A DNA stretch of 64,000 nt from an uncultured Clostridia bacterium (GCA_934457145.1 CAKSHP010000002.1:80625-144624); one strand, 5' to 3'; positions 32,988 to 41,824 are shown, numbered from the stretch's first letter. Notes: generated by a model from the sequence alone, not told the origin. Made by a program: numbers and translations.

Positions 32988-34010
32988 TTAGCCTAATATT
33001 TTATCAGCGCTTTTTAAAAATTCCTCAGAAAGCATGCAAACTGCTTCAAAGTCAGATTTACTTATTATTCCGACAGGAGAATGAAGATATCGGCAAGGCA
33101 CGGAAAGTGCAGCTGTGCACACCCCGCCGTTTGCCAACTGAACGGCTCTTGCATCATTTCCGCCGGAGGTTGTTCTTTTATACTGCACGCTTATATTTTT
33201 TTTCTTTGCCATATTGTAAAGAGCTTTTGTAAAATCGACATCGGAATATGAACCGTTGTCCTTAATCGAAAGTGCCGCTCCTCCGCTGAGATTTGTTACT
33301 TCAAGGTAATCTTTAACACCGGATACATCACTGCACGTTGTTGCTTCCAAAACAAGCGCTGCATCAGGTTTTATATAATTTGCCGCAATAACGGCGCCTC
33401 TTGTTCCAACCTCTTCCTGAACGGTAAAAGAAAAATAAACATCATAACAGTATCTTTTTTTTATAAGTTCTGTCAAAGCGGCACATCCGCATCTGTCATC
33501 AAGCGCTTTGCCTTTAAAACATCTTCCTTCAGCAATGCTTGAAAAATCCGACTTAAATGAAACATAATTGCCCACAGATACTTTTTTTGCAGCCTCCGCA
33601 TAATCGACAGCTCCTATATCTATTACAAGGTCTGAAACTTTTGTAACACTTTCGCGTTCACTTTTGTTTTGAAGATGTATCGCCTTAAGCCCTATAACTC
33701 CCAAAGTGCGGTTGTTTCCAACCTCTACGCGTTTTGTCGGCAGTATTCTTTCATCAATTCCGCCAACGGTTTTAAATTTTAAGTATCCGTCGTCTGTTAT
33801 TTTGGAAACAATTAAACCGACTTCGTCCATATGTGCGGCAATCATTATTTTCTTTGCACTGCTTTTTCCTTTCACATACGCAATCAAATTTCCCATTATA
33901 TCAATTTTTATTTCATCTGCATACGGGCGTATTTTATCTAAGATAAAATTTCTCACAGTTTCCTCATCGCCGCTTACTGCATTTAAATTGCATAATTCTT
34001 CTAAAACCAT
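32988..34010 (-). CDS. M42-family metallo-aminopeptidase
   Basis: A 340-residue tetrahedral-aminopeptidase-family enzyme (glutamyl aminopeptidase/endoglucanase-M type). The metal and catalytic motifs are complete: AHMDEVG, GKALDDRCG, QEEVGTRGA, VLEATT and RYLHSPVG. It releases N-terminal residues from peptides in the cytoplasm, usually as a dodecamer. GGGAGG precedes the ATG. It overlaps the upstream M42 gene by 10 nt, so coupled translation is likely. Confidence 0.93.
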   Translation of the reverse strand: MVLEELCNLNAVSGDEETVRNFILDKIRPYADEIKIDIMGNLIAYVKGKSSAKKIMIAAHMDEVGLIVSKITDDGYLKFKTVGGIDERILPTKRVEVGNNRTLGVIGLKAIHLQNKSERESVTKVSDLVIDIGAVDYAEAAKKVSVGNYVSFKSDFSSIAEGRCFKGKALDDRCGCAALTELIKKRYCYDVYFSFTVQEEVGTRGAVIAANYIKPDAALVLEATTCSDVSGVKDYLEVTNLSGGAALSIKDNGSYSDVDFTKALYNMAKKKNISVQYKRTTSGGNDARAVQLANGGVCTAALSVPCRYLHSPVGIISKSDFEAVCMLSEEFLKSADKILG

Positions 34011-35038
34011 ATATCATCCCTCCCGGCGCTGCAAGCAAATTCGCAGGCGATTTTGCAAACGTTTTCTATATCGCTTATATCCACAGTCTCTACCGCTGTG
34101 TGCATATATTTGAGCGGCACTGACAAAACCGCGGTTGCGGTTCCCAAAGCGGTATTTTGCATTTTCCAGGCATTAGTGCCGCTGCTTGAACCGTCGACCT
34201 CGGGGTGAACGGTTATATTATTGTTTTTCGCAATGCTTTCTATAAGTTTATAGAGAGGTTTTGAAATATTCGGTCCTATTGAATACGATGGCCCTTTTCC
34301 GAGTTCATAAGCGTTTTCTTTATTATCAGCAGTTACGCCGTGAGTAACATCTATTACCAGGGCAATATCAGGCATAATTTCATTCACCGCAGCCTTTGCC
34401 CCGGACATATTAAATTCTTCGCATGTTGAAAAAAGATAATATATATCGTCATTTGTATTTATGTTATAAAGCATTTGAGCGGTTTTTAAAACTGCGCAAA
34501 CACCGGCTCTGTTATCTAAACTTTTTGACGTATACCGATTGTCCGAAAGCTTGCAAAAGGCGCCGTTAACACTTATATAATCACCGACAGATACAAGTTT
34601 TGAAATTTCGTCTTTAGTATATCCGGTATCAATTGTTAAATCATCGATTGAAAAGGGTTTTTCATGTTCGTTTGCCGTTTGAATGTGCGGCGGCTTCGTT
34701 CCTATTATGCCCCAGATTTCTTTTTTTGCAAAAATCGTTACTTCGCTTGCCGGCAATCCTTTAACGTTTACTCCGCCAATCGGGGTAAAGTGAATAAAAC
34801 CTTTTTCATCAATTTCAGACACCATAAGTCCTATTTCATCGATATGAGCGTCAAGCAGAATTTTTCTTTTATTCTTGCCGTTTCCTCTTTTTAAACCGAC
34901 AACGCTTCCTGTTTTAGTGATATAGATTTCATCGCAATACGGTTTAAGCATATCCAAAGCGGTTTTTGATGCCGAAAATTCATTTTTTGAAATACCGCAG
35001 CACTCGCAAAGAGTTTTTAATGTTTCTTTTATATCCAT
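34001..35038 (-). CDS. M42-family metallo-aminopeptidase
   Basis: A 345-residue second active-type M42 enzyme: DAHIDEIG, TSKSLDNRAG, TCEEFNMSGA, VIDVTHG (with the expected Asp ligand) and KYMHTAVE. It differs enough from its neighbour to suggest a different peptide specificity. AAAGGAG lies before the ATG. It is the first gene of the tandem trio, 22 nt after murD on the same strand. Confidence 0.93.
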   Translation of the reverse strand: MDIKETLKTLCECCGISKNEFSASKTALDMLKPYCDEIYITKTGSVVGLKRGNGKNKRKILLDAHIDEIGLMVSEIDEKGFIHFTPIGGVNVKGLPASEVTIFAKKEIWGIIGTKPPHIQTANEHEKPFSIDDLTIDTGYTKDEISKLVSVGDYISVNGAFCKLSDNRYTSKSLDNRAGVCAVLKTAQMLYNINTNDDIYYLFSTCEEFNMSGAKAAVNEIMPDIALVIDVTHGVTADNKENAYELGKGPSYSIGPNISKPLYKLIESIAKNNNITVHPEVDGSSSGTNAWKMQNTALGTATAVLSVPLKYMHTAVETVDISDIENVCKIACEFACSAGRDDIWF

Positions 35039-35060
35039 ATTTGCCGCTCCTTTGCACTTA

Positions 35061-36422
35061 TTATAAACTGTTTACCTCTTCTTTAAACACATTGCCGCGC
35101 TGCGCAAAATTCTTAAACATATCAAAACTTGCGCATGCGGGAGATAAAATCACAATATCTCCGGGGCCGGCAAGTTCTCTTGCTTTTAAGACTGCGCCGT
35201 GCATATCGCTGCAATCGTGTATATTATTCATTCCCGCATTTTTTGCAGCCTCTTTAATTTTTTTTGCGGTATTTCCCATAACAATCAACTCTTTAACATG
35301 GTCTTTAACTTCTTTTCCGTATTCGTCAAACGGAATGTGTTTATCATATCCGCCGGCTATAACAATCAGCTTTTGGTTAAATGAATGAAAACCCGCAATG
35401 GCTCTTGTGGGGCTGCTTGCTATAGAATCGTTATAGTATTTTACATTGTCTATCTCTTTTACAAACTCTATTCGATGTTCAACTCCGCCGAAATTCTCTG
35501 CCACATATTCAATGCTTGAAATATCAGCTATATCATAAACCGCGGCAATAGCTGCCATATAGTTTTCAACATTATGCATTCCGGGAATTTTTATTTTTGC
35601 AATATCTAAAATCTTTTTTGAAAATGCATAAATTGATCCGTTTTCAAGACATATACCCTTCGGAAGTTTTTCTTTTCTTGAAAACATATAAACTTTGCCG
35701 CGAGCCTCCGATGCCATTTTATCGGTTATTTCGTTATCGTGATTTAAAATTAAAATATCGTCTTTGCTCTGATAGCGGTATATATTCTTTTTTGCGTCTA
35801 TATATTCTTGCATATCCTTGTGCATGTCAAGATGATTAGGCGACATATTCGTAACAACAGCCACATTTGCCGATGCGCGCATAGTGTGCAGCTGAAAACT
35901 GCTAAGCTCTAAAACGGCAATATCGTTTTCGTTTATATTTTCAATTTCACCTATAAGGGGATTTCCTATGTTTCCGCCGATCCATATTCTATGCTTTCCG
36001 TCTTTTTTTAATATTTCGCTTATAAGCGTTGTTGTTGTTGTTTTGCCGTCACTTCCGGTAACTGCAATTATTTTACAGGGGCAAAGCCCGAAAAACACCT
36101 CCATTTCGGATGTTACAATGCTTCCGTTTTTTCTTGCACATTCAAGTTCATACACATCATAGCGCATGCCGGGAGTTTTAAATATAATGTCTGCCGACAG
36201 GTCTTTTAAATAATCGTTTCCGAGTTTATATGTAATGTTATATCCGTCAAGCGTTTTCATTTCATTTTCGAGTTTTTCTTTTTCTCTTTTATCGCATGCT
36301 GTAACGATTGCTTTATTCTGACACAAAAATTTTATCAAAGGAATATTGCTTACTCCTATTCCTATAACGCTTACTTTTTTATCTTTAAGAGTTTTTTTAA
36401 ATAATTCAAGCTTTTCATTCAT
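35061..36422 (-). CDS. murD: UDP-N-acetylmuramoyl-L-alanine:D-glutamate ligase
   Basis: A 453-residue Mur ligase adding D-glutamate to UDP-MurNAc-L-Ala. It has an N-terminal nucleotide-sugar domain (KKVSVIGIGVSN), the central ATP loop AVTGSDGKTTTTTLISE, IGGNIGNPLIG, LELSSFQLHTM and NMSPNHLDMH, and a C-terminal domain with EHRIEFV. I start at ATG 36422 (MNEKLE), with CGGAG 12 nt upstream; a longer frame begins inside the promoter region. It is separated from other mur genes. Confidence 0.96.
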   Translation of the reverse strand: MNEKLELFKKTLKDKKVSVIGIGVSNIPLIKFLCQNKAIVTACDKREKEKLENEMKTLDGYNITYKLGNDYLKDLSADIIFKTPGMRYDVYELECARKNGSIVTSEMEVFFGLCPCKIIAVTGSDGKTTTTTLISEILKKDGKHRIWIGGNIGNPLIGEIENINENDIAVLELSSFQLHTMRASANVAVVTNMSPNHLDMHKDMQEYIDAKKNIYRYQSKDDILILNHDNEITDKMASEARGKVYMFSRKEKLPKGICLENGSIYAFSKKILDIAKIKIPGMHNVENYMAAIAAVYDIADISSIEYVAENFGGVEHRIEFVKEIDNVKYYNDSIASSPTRAIAGFHSFNQKLIVIAGGYDKHIPFDEYGKEVKDHVKELIVMGNTAKKIKEAAKNAGMNNIHDCSDMHGAVLKARELAGPGDIVILSPACASFDMFKNFAQRGNVFKEEVNSL

Positions 36423-36461
36423 AAATGCTTTATCTCCGTTTCTATGAAATTTACATATTAT

Positions 36462-36490
36462 ATTATCTGCCAATTTTTATAAAATGTCAA
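36462..36490 (-). promoter_or_regulatory. Sigma-A promoter of murD
   Basis: Minus strand: perfect -35 TTGACA (36490-36485), 17-nt spacer, -10 GATAAT (36467-36462). Confidence 0.7.
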
Positions 36491-36540
36491 TAGCAAACCG
36501 GCAAAAAAATAATTTTTTTAAAATTACTTTTGATTTATTA

Positions 36541-36566
36541 AAAAAACGGCTTAATCGCCGTTTTTT
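36541..36566 (-). terminator. Terminator after the 67-residue membrane protein gene
   Basis: AACGGC / GCCGTT stem with a 6-nt loop, flanked by A-tract and T-tract; on the minus strand it ends CCGTTTTTTT. Confidence 0.8.
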
Positions 36567-36584
36567 AACAAACCGTTTCATTTT

Positions 36585-36788
36585 TTACAACAGTATTTTC
36601 ATTGCAACTGCAAACAACGCTGAAACAGCAAAAAAGAAAACCAGTAAAACCCGTGTGACTTTCTTTTTTGTGTTGTGATGTAACATGGAACTGTTTAAAC
36701 ATTCAAAATATTTCTTTTCATATTCGTCAATAATCCTTTGAGCTTGTGTGACAATATCAAATTGTTCGTTCTTTCGTCCGCCGGTCAT
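36585..36788 (-). CDS. Small C-tail-anchored membrane protein, unknown
   Basis: A 67-residue protein with a soluble, mostly helical N-terminal part (QFDIVTQAQRIIDEYEKKYFECLN), a basic stretch KKKVTR and a single C-terminal transmembrane helix (VLLVFFFAVSALFAVAM), so it is probably tail-anchored with the N-terminus in the cytoplasm. AAGGAGG lies 8 nt before the ATG and a terminator follows. It comes directly after spoIIE on the same strand and may be a sporulation-time or division-linked protein, but nothing in it shows a function. Confidence 0.65.
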   Translation of the reverse strand: MTGGRKNEQFDIVTQAQRIIDEYEKKYFECLNSSMLHHNTKKKVTRVLLVFFFAVSALFAVAMKILL

Positions 36789-36883
36789 CAGAATGCCTCC
36801 TTAAGTATGCGTTTGCAGGTGTAAAAAGCATTAATTGCTTTTGAATATATTATTTTCACATCAAGCTCATGATATACTTATAA

Positions 36884-39244
36884 TTACAAATTTTCTTTTA
36901 ATTTAAACACTATTATGCTCATATCATCGCATATTTTTCCATGATTTCGAATTATTGCCTCTTTTAATACTATTTCGCATATTTCATCTGGGTTTTTGTT
37001 TCGTATTTCCCAAACGGTATCGCTAATCCAGTCGTATCCGCGTTTTAAATCGGAAACACCGTCGCTAAACATTACACAAATATCATCTTTTTTTAGCTTT
37101 TTTGTAACGACTTTTGAACTTACATTATCAAGTATGCCTATAGGCATATTTGCGCTAAACACGGTTTCAATGTCATTTTCATGAAAAATAACAGACGGCA
37201 TTGCTCCGACTTTGATAAATTTTGCGCTGCCGTCAAACAAATCGATGATTGCCGCGTCCAGTGTTGAAAACACCTCGTTTCCGCCGGCTGCAAGAGCCGA
37301 GCTTACAAGCTTAAGCGCCTTTGAAACACTGTATTTGGCACCCAAAAGCTCTTTTAATATTTCAGCTGTTTTTTTGCTTTGAAATGCTGCTTCGTTTCCG
37401 CTTCCCATTCCGTCGCTTATTGAAATGAGAAATCTGCTGTCCGGCATGCTTTCTTTTATTATATAATCGCCGTTTGCTTCGTTTTTGTTTTTCTTAACCG
37501 ATGCCGATGCGCAAAGCGGTAAAAACTTGTAGACCGGCTCTAATACCAAAGTTTTTCCGGGCTGATTTGATACGCTGCTTATTATATTCATGTCGTTTTC
37601 CAAAATTGATGAAACTATCTGCGCAATTTCGTTTTTCATTTTGAGATATGAATTTGTTTCAAATTTTATTTCCACGCAAAAATATCCTTTGTTAATCTCT
37701 CTTACACTTACACTGACCGCATCGGCTTCTGTTTTGCAAAGTTCGTTTAAAATCTTTGTTTCGAGTTTGTTTTCGTATTCGCTCTGCCCCGAAAGTTCAC
37801 ACGAAAATTCCGAGCGAAGCCTTTCTAACATTTCGGAAAATTCTTTATACTGCGCAGAAATCATATTTCTTGAACCTATCATTTGTTTTTGCCAAAGCTC
37901 GTTGATATGATTTAAGCTGTAATAGTGATTAACACAGTAAGTAAAATCGGAAAAATTAATACATTTATTTCGAAACTCCTGCGGAAAGTCGGATGCATCA
38001 GCATAGCCGTTTTCAAAAAATTTTTCATTGATTTTCGTAAGCATCATAGCTGTCTGCTCTTTTTCTTTTTCCCAGCAGATATTTTTCATTCCGCATTTTG
38101 AGCAAATTTTTAAAACAGCGTGATTTGCCGCTTTGTTTACAATCTCTCCTTCTTTTTTGTTTTCGTTTTCAGTGTCATATGCCACAGCGTCTGAAAGTCG
38201 CATATAGCTTTGTGTAAGACCGGTTAAACGGTTGGTTATATATTCTTTTGTTTTATTCAGATAGGAAACTTCACTTGGTTCTATACAAATTCCGTCCGTA
38301 AACATTTTTATTTTGTCACAGATGTTTTTTGGTATCATCATAAAAAGCACTCCGCCGAGCACCATATTTAAAATGTTTGTGCTGTCAAATATATTTTCAG
38401 AAGCCAAAAAAAACGCACACGAGCCCGAAAGCAAAAATCCGGCGCAAACTCCCATTTTTCCTAAGTTTTTCACGCATCCGCCAACAAAGCCGCAGAGTGC
38501 AAAAATTCCTACGGTATTCATTATATTGGTATTTCCGAGTGCGCAAACCAACCCTGCTGTCACTCCCGCACATGCACCAAATGCAGCGCCGCGGTTTTGA
38601 GCCAAAATCATAACACAAACGCTGCACAAAACGGAACACAAATTTAAATAACCGATACTTACCGTGCTCCCTAAACCGCACAGGCAAAGAGCAAAAACAA
38701 AAGTGAGGCTTAAAAGCTGCTCGTTTGTAATATATGAAAAGTATTTTTGTCTGTTTATGTATTCGGCGGCAGAATTAAACGCTAATGTAAAAAATCCGCA
38801 CACAAAGCATTCAAGCGCAAGTAATAATAAATCATAGGTGAGCATATAGCTTGCAAGCGATACAGCAAATCCGCACACAAATAACGACAATGACATACAA
38901 ACGGCGTTTACAAATATGTTTTCTTTTTTTAAAAAAATTTTGGTTAACGCAAAAATGCTTATGGCAGCTATGTATTTTATGCTTTCTGCATCTCGGTGAA
39001 CTGTAAGTATTCCGAGGCACGCTCCTATAAAGGCAAAAATTGTTTTTTTGTTTTTGTATCCAGAAGCAAAAAACGCCGCTCCGAACGGACTTAAGCTCCC
39101 GACGACCACAACTCTTGATATCAAAAAAGAAACTATACCGATAATAATATCGTCTATCCCGGCTTTCGGAACCGATGTTTCTTTTTTTTCAGGTTCGCTT
39201 ATTTTTTTTACTCGTTTATATGATGGTATTTCAACGTTTGGCAT
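36884..39244 (-). CDS. spoIIE: Stage II sporulation protein E (PP2C phosphatase)
   Basis: A 786-residue protein. The N-terminal region (about 35-330) has about ten hydrophobic helices (SLSPFGAAFFASGYKNKK in the first), a central oligomerisation/FtsZ-interacting region follows, and a C-terminal PP2C serine phosphatase lies at about 575-785. Metal-binding Asp residues are in ISDGMGSGNEAA and MFSDGVSDL. It dephosphorylates SpoIIAA to activate sigma-F in the forespore. I start at ATG 39244 (MPNVEIPSYKRV), with AAGGAG 11 nt upstream. A Spo0A box lies about 104 bp upstream of the start. Confidence 0.96.
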   Translation of the reverse strand: MPNVEIPSYKRVKKISEPEKKETSVPKAGIDDIIIGIVSFLISRVVVVGSLSPFGAAFFASGYKNKKTIFAFIGACLGILTVHRDAESIKYIAAISIFALTKIFLKKENIFVNAVCMSLSLFVCGFAVSLASYMLTYDLLLLALECFVCGFFTLAFNSAAEYINRQKYFSYITNEQLLSLTFVFALCLCGLGSTVSIGYLNLCSVLCSVCVMILAQNRGAAFGACAGVTAGLVCALGNTNIMNTVGIFALCGFVGGCVKNLGKMGVCAGFLLSGSCAFFLASENIFDSTNILNMVLGGVLFMMIPKNICDKIKMFTDGICIEPSEVSYLNKTKEYITNRLTGLTQSYMRLSDAVAYDTENENKKEGEIVNKAANHAVLKICSKCGMKNICWEKEKEQTAMMLTKINEKFFENGYADASDFPQEFRNKCINFSDFTYCVNHYYSLNHINELWQKQMIGSRNMISAQYKEFSEMLERLRSEFSCELSGQSEYENKLETKILNELCKTEADAVSVSVREINKGYFCVEIKFETNSYLKMKNEIAQIVSSILENDMNIISSVSNQPGKTLVLEPVYKFLPLCASASVKKNKNEANGDYIIKESMPDSRFLISISDGMGSGNEAAFQSKKTAEILKELLGAKYSVSKALKLVSSALAAGGNEVFSTLDAAIIDLFDGSAKFIKVGAMPSVIFHENDIETVFSANMPIGILDNVSSKVVTKKLKKDDICVMFSDGVSDLKRGYDWISDTVWEIRNKNPDEICEIVLKEAIIRNHGKICDDMSIIVFKLKENL

Positions 39245-39279
39245 AAAAATAATACTCCTTATCATTTGTTTTCTCAGAC

Positions 39280-39354
39280 ATTATACATTATTTGTTTTGC
39301 ATATTTTGTAGCTTAATGACAGCAAAAAAAATAATTCGTTTGCCTGGTTCGACA
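39280..39354 (-). promoter_or_regulatory. spoIIE promoter with Spo0A box
   Basis: Minus strand: a perfect 0A box TGTCGAA (39354-39348), a partial second box TGTCATT (39322-39316), and a -10 TATAAT (39285-39280) without a good -35 (CAAAAT at 39308-39303). This fits a Spo0A-dependent sigma-A promoter, as known for spoIIE in Bacillus. Confidence 0.65.
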
Positions 39355-39397
39355 TAAGGAGCATTATTTTATATTTAATATTTTTTATTTTACAAAA

Positions 39398-40240
39398 TTA
39401 TACTAATTCATATATATATTTGTGACCTTGCAATGCATTTTTTATAAGTATAGTTTCGCTTAATCTTAAAATTGTTTTTCCTTTTTTATCTGTAACCGTT
39501 ATCATAATATATGCACTGTCTGATAAAAGCTTTAACACATCTTTGATTGCAGACGAGCCGGTTACTGCAATTTCTCTGACAGGCAGCACATTTGACCTTT
39601 CGAGTTTCTGCTCAGAATATAAAAGCAGTTTTGAAAAAGCAAGCGCAGCCGAATTTTTTTGTTCGCTGACAGAGTATATAAGAAAACAGCACAAAACCAC
39701 AATTGATATATTAAAACGCAAAATTAGGATTGCACAAAAAATAAACACGCACACTGCCAAAACAAAAAACTGTGAAACCCAAATGCTTATATTTACGGCT
39801 TTGTAATGTCCTGTTTTTTCCTCAATCATCCGATTAAAAATTCTTCCTCCATCGAGCGGATAAATCGGCAGAATATTTATTATAAATATTGATAGGTTTG
39901 CCGCCAGTGCATAATTTGTCATCTCAAAGGCAAAACCATTAATTTTTAAATATAAAATTACTAAGAAAAGCAAAGCGTTCGCAACAGGTCCCGCTGTACA
40001 AAATAAAATTTCGTTGGCATAAGAAAGGTTATTTGTTGTTTTAATATTTATGCCAAACGGAAGTATAACAATTCTGTCTATCTGTATATTAAGCTTGTTT
40101 GCCGCTGCAATGTGAAAAAGCTCATGCAGGGCAAGCGATAAATAAGAAACAATAAAAATTTTTATTGCTCCGCAGAAAATACATATAAAAATGAGAGACA
40201 GTGTAAACAGGCTTATATAAACTTTTTTAATTTTAATCAT
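39398..40240 (-). CDS. spoIVFB: Site-2 metalloprotease SpoIVFB (pro-sigma-K processing)
   Basis: A 280-residue intramembrane protease with about six hydrophobic helices. The zinc motif HExxH is in ALHELFHIAAANK and the third ligand Asp is in NILPIYPLDGGRI. A C-terminal cytoplasmic CBS-like region (SAIKDVLKLLSDSAYIMITV) follows, matching SpoIVFB layout. It cleaves pro-sigma-K in the mother cell. The ATG overlaps the end of the upstream small gene by 8 nt. A general S2P function is the alternative, but topology and the small partner gene support SpoIVFB. Confidence 0.88.
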   Translation of the reverse strand: MIKIKKVYISLFTLSLIFICIFCGAIKIFIVSYLSLALHELFHIAAANKLNIQIDRIVILPFGINIKTTNNLSYANEILFCTAGPVANALLFLVILYLKINGFAFEMTNYALAANLSIFIINILPIYPLDGGRIFNRMIEEKTGHYKAVNISIWVSQFFVLAVCVFIFCAILILRFNISIVVLCCFLIYSVSEQKNSAALAFSKLLLYSEQKLERSNVLPVREIAVTGSSAIKDVLKLLSDSAYIMITVTDKKGKTILRLSETILIKNALQGHKYIYELV

Positions 40241-40463
40241 TTATTATGCTTGAAATCCTGTGAAAAAAATTTGTGCAGTCGTCTGTTTTAAAATCTGATT
40301 TAACTATATAATACACTCCGCTTTTTATTTTTTGCACATTCGGATTTTCTATGTATTTAACGCATAAAACCGCAGCTGCAATTATAAGTGAAAATAAAAG
40401 CCTTATTCCAAGTGTGTTTGATTTTTGGGGCGTATTTTTGCTGTTTCTTTTAATGTTAGTCAC
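40233..40463 (-). CDS. Short single-TM protein upstream of spoIVFB, truncated SpoIVFA-like
   Basis: A protein of about 76 residues: a basic cytoplasmic N-terminus (TNIKRNSKNTPQKSN), one transmembrane helix (LLFSLIIAAAVLCVKYI) and a tail of about 35 residues outside. Its position directly before spoIVFB, overlapping by 8 nt, is that of spoIVFA in Bacillus, but it lacks the extracytoplasmic LytM domain of the 264-residue SpoIVFA. It may be a minimal partner holding SpoIVFB. The start is uncertain: GTG 40463 has GAAAGG 10 nt upstream, while ATG 40481 has none. Confidence 0.6.
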   Translation of the reverse strand: MTNIKRNSKNTPQKSNTLGIRLLFSLIIAAAVLCVKYIENPNVQKIKSGVYYIVKSDFKTDDCTNFFHRISSIIND

Positions 40464-40530
40464 TTTAATACAACCTTTCATATATGTATTTGTATTAAAG
40501 TATATTAAAAAAACTTTTTATCTATTACTA

Positions 40531-41283
40531 TTATTTATATGCAAACGCAATAATGCTTCCGACATCCGTAAGATTGGTATTGCTTAAATTTTCGGGGTAA
40601 ATATTATAATTTCTTAAAAACTGTCGTATTTGCAAAGCATCGGGATGAAATTTAAGATTGCCGCAAAAAGCCATAATATCTTTTGACAAAAGTCCCGTTG
40701 CTCCGCCGATAAAACCATAGTTATACTTTTTTATTTCTATACCTCCGCTTTGTATTTTTAAAACATCAAAACCGTTTTTTACAGCTGTTTTGCATATTTT
40801 TTCGTCAGAAGTTATGATTGCATTTTTATTTACAACGCATATGCTGCATTTTGCATACCCCTGGTTTATATTAATTTTTTTTGCATAAATGTCATCTGCG
40901 TAATCCAAAATAGTTTTATCGGTAATTTTTAAATTTGCAAACAAAAAATTGCCGACGCGCGCGCTGTTATAAAGACAGTCTCCGGGATACGTGTCGCACA
41001 CAGCATTTAAACCGCGCGTTAAAACAGCACCGGTATTGTTTAAACTTTCCTTTATATAATCATATATTGTTGGCTCACAAACAAAATATTTTCCGCCCAG
41101 ATGATGTATAAGAATATCGGCGTGGGAGCAAACAGGAGTGGTTATATTTTTTGCGCGTTTTACCAAAATCGGTTTTATATCCATATTTTCAAGCGATTTT
41201 AAAATGTCTGCCGGTGCATCGCAACTTATAAATACATAGCCGGCTTTTCTTTCCGGAAGATTAGGGTTTTCTATAAATTCCAT
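40531..41283 (-). CDS. Conserved Clostridial protein, possibly DUF6873 (GME fold)
   Basis: A 250-residue cytoplasmic protein with ADILIHHLGGKYFVCEP, an NLKITDKTILDYADD region, CSICVVNKNAIITSDEKI, and a C-terminal FIGGATGLLSKDIMAFCGNLKFHPD. This repeating pattern recalls the DUF6873 family predicted to have a guanidino-group-modifying-enzyme (GME) fold, but I cannot confirm it and no catalytic Cys-His-Asp triad is obvious. GGAG lies 7 nt before ATG 41283. It is upstream of and on the same strand as the spoIVF pair. Confidence 0.65.
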   Translation of the reverse strand: MEFIENPNLPERKAGYVFISCDAPADILKSLENMDIKPILVKRAKNITTPVCSHADILIHHLGGKYFVCEPTIYDYIKESLNNTGAVLTRGLNAVCDTYPGDCLYNSARVGNFLFANLKITDKTILDYADDIYAKKININQGYAKCSICVVNKNAIITSDEKICKTAVKNGFDVLKIQSGGIEIKKYNYGFIGGATGLLSKDIMAFCGNLKFHPDALQIRQFLRNYNIYPENLSNTNLTDVGSIIAFAYK

Positions 41284-41375
41284 ACGTTTCTCCATAAAAT
41301 CAGTGTATATTTTTTAAGTAACATAATTCGACTTTTTGCATAAAATATATCATAAAGCAGCAAACTAACAAACAC

Positions 41376-41405
41376 CGGCTGTTTTTTTACTCCTTAAAAC
41401 AGCCG
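41376..41405. other. Unassigned GC-rich hairpin
   Basis: CGGCTGTTTT pairs with AAAACAGCCG around a 10-nt loop. There is no clear T-run on either side and no adjacent gene end that needs it. Confidence 0.5.
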
Positions 41406-41414
41406 TTTATATAC

Positions 41415-41458
41415 CCGTGTGCAGATAGGTTTACTTGTCTGCACACGGCTTTATTTTT
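41415..41458 (+). terminator. Plus-strand terminator without an upstream plus-strand gene
   Basis: CCGTGTGCAGA pairs perfectly with TCTGCACACGG, followed by CTTTATTTTT. All flanking genes run leftward, so this may end a small RNA or antisense transcript. Confidence 0.55.
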
Positions 41459-41469
41459 GACGTTTTTAT

Positions 41470-41518
41470 TATATACAAAATCAGGCTGAGGCAAAATAAG
41501 TTTTTGCTCAGCCTGATT
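41470..41518 (-). terminator. Terminator after ireB
   Basis: AATCAGGCTGAG pairs with CTCAGCCTGATT, extended by GCAAAA/TTTTGC with a bulge; on the minus strand it is followed by TTGTATAT, 18 nt past the ireB stop. Confidence 0.75.
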
Positions 41519-41535
41519 AATTTTAAACATAAATT

Positions 41536-41793
41536 TTAAAGCGCTGTTTTGATATATTGATTAACAAGCTCTTCTAAAACCTCATCGCGTTCAATGCGGC
41601 TTATTAATCCTCTTGCGTTATTATAGCTTGTAATATAAGTGGGATCTCCTGACAAAATATACCCGGTTATCTGACTTACAGGATTATACCCCTTAACCAT
41701 CAGCGCTCTGTACACTTCAGACATGATTTCTCTTACTTCTTTAGTGCGCTCCGGATCCCGATTGTCAAATTTCATTGTTTCGTTAATTGCCAT
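41536..41793 (-). CDS. ireB: IreB family regulatory phosphoprotein (UPF0297)
   Basis: An 85-residue protein matching IreB: MKFDNRDPERTKEVREIMSEVYRAL, then MVKGYNPVSQITGYILSGDPTYITSYNNAR. In enterococci it is phosphorylated by the PASTA kinase IreK on N-terminal threonines (Thr in INETMKF here) and tunes cephalosporin resistance and envelope stress responses. AAAGGGGG precedes the ATG. The common alaS-ireB-ruvX neighbourhood is not present; it stands alone with its own promoter and terminator. Confidence 0.96.
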   Translation of the reverse strand: MAINETMKFDNRDPERTKEVREIMSEVYRALMVKGYNPVSQITGYILSGDPTYITSYNNARGLISRIERDEVLEELVNQYIKTAL

Positions 41794-41824
41794 AATATAT
41801 ACCCCCTTTTACAAGTTCGCTTTA

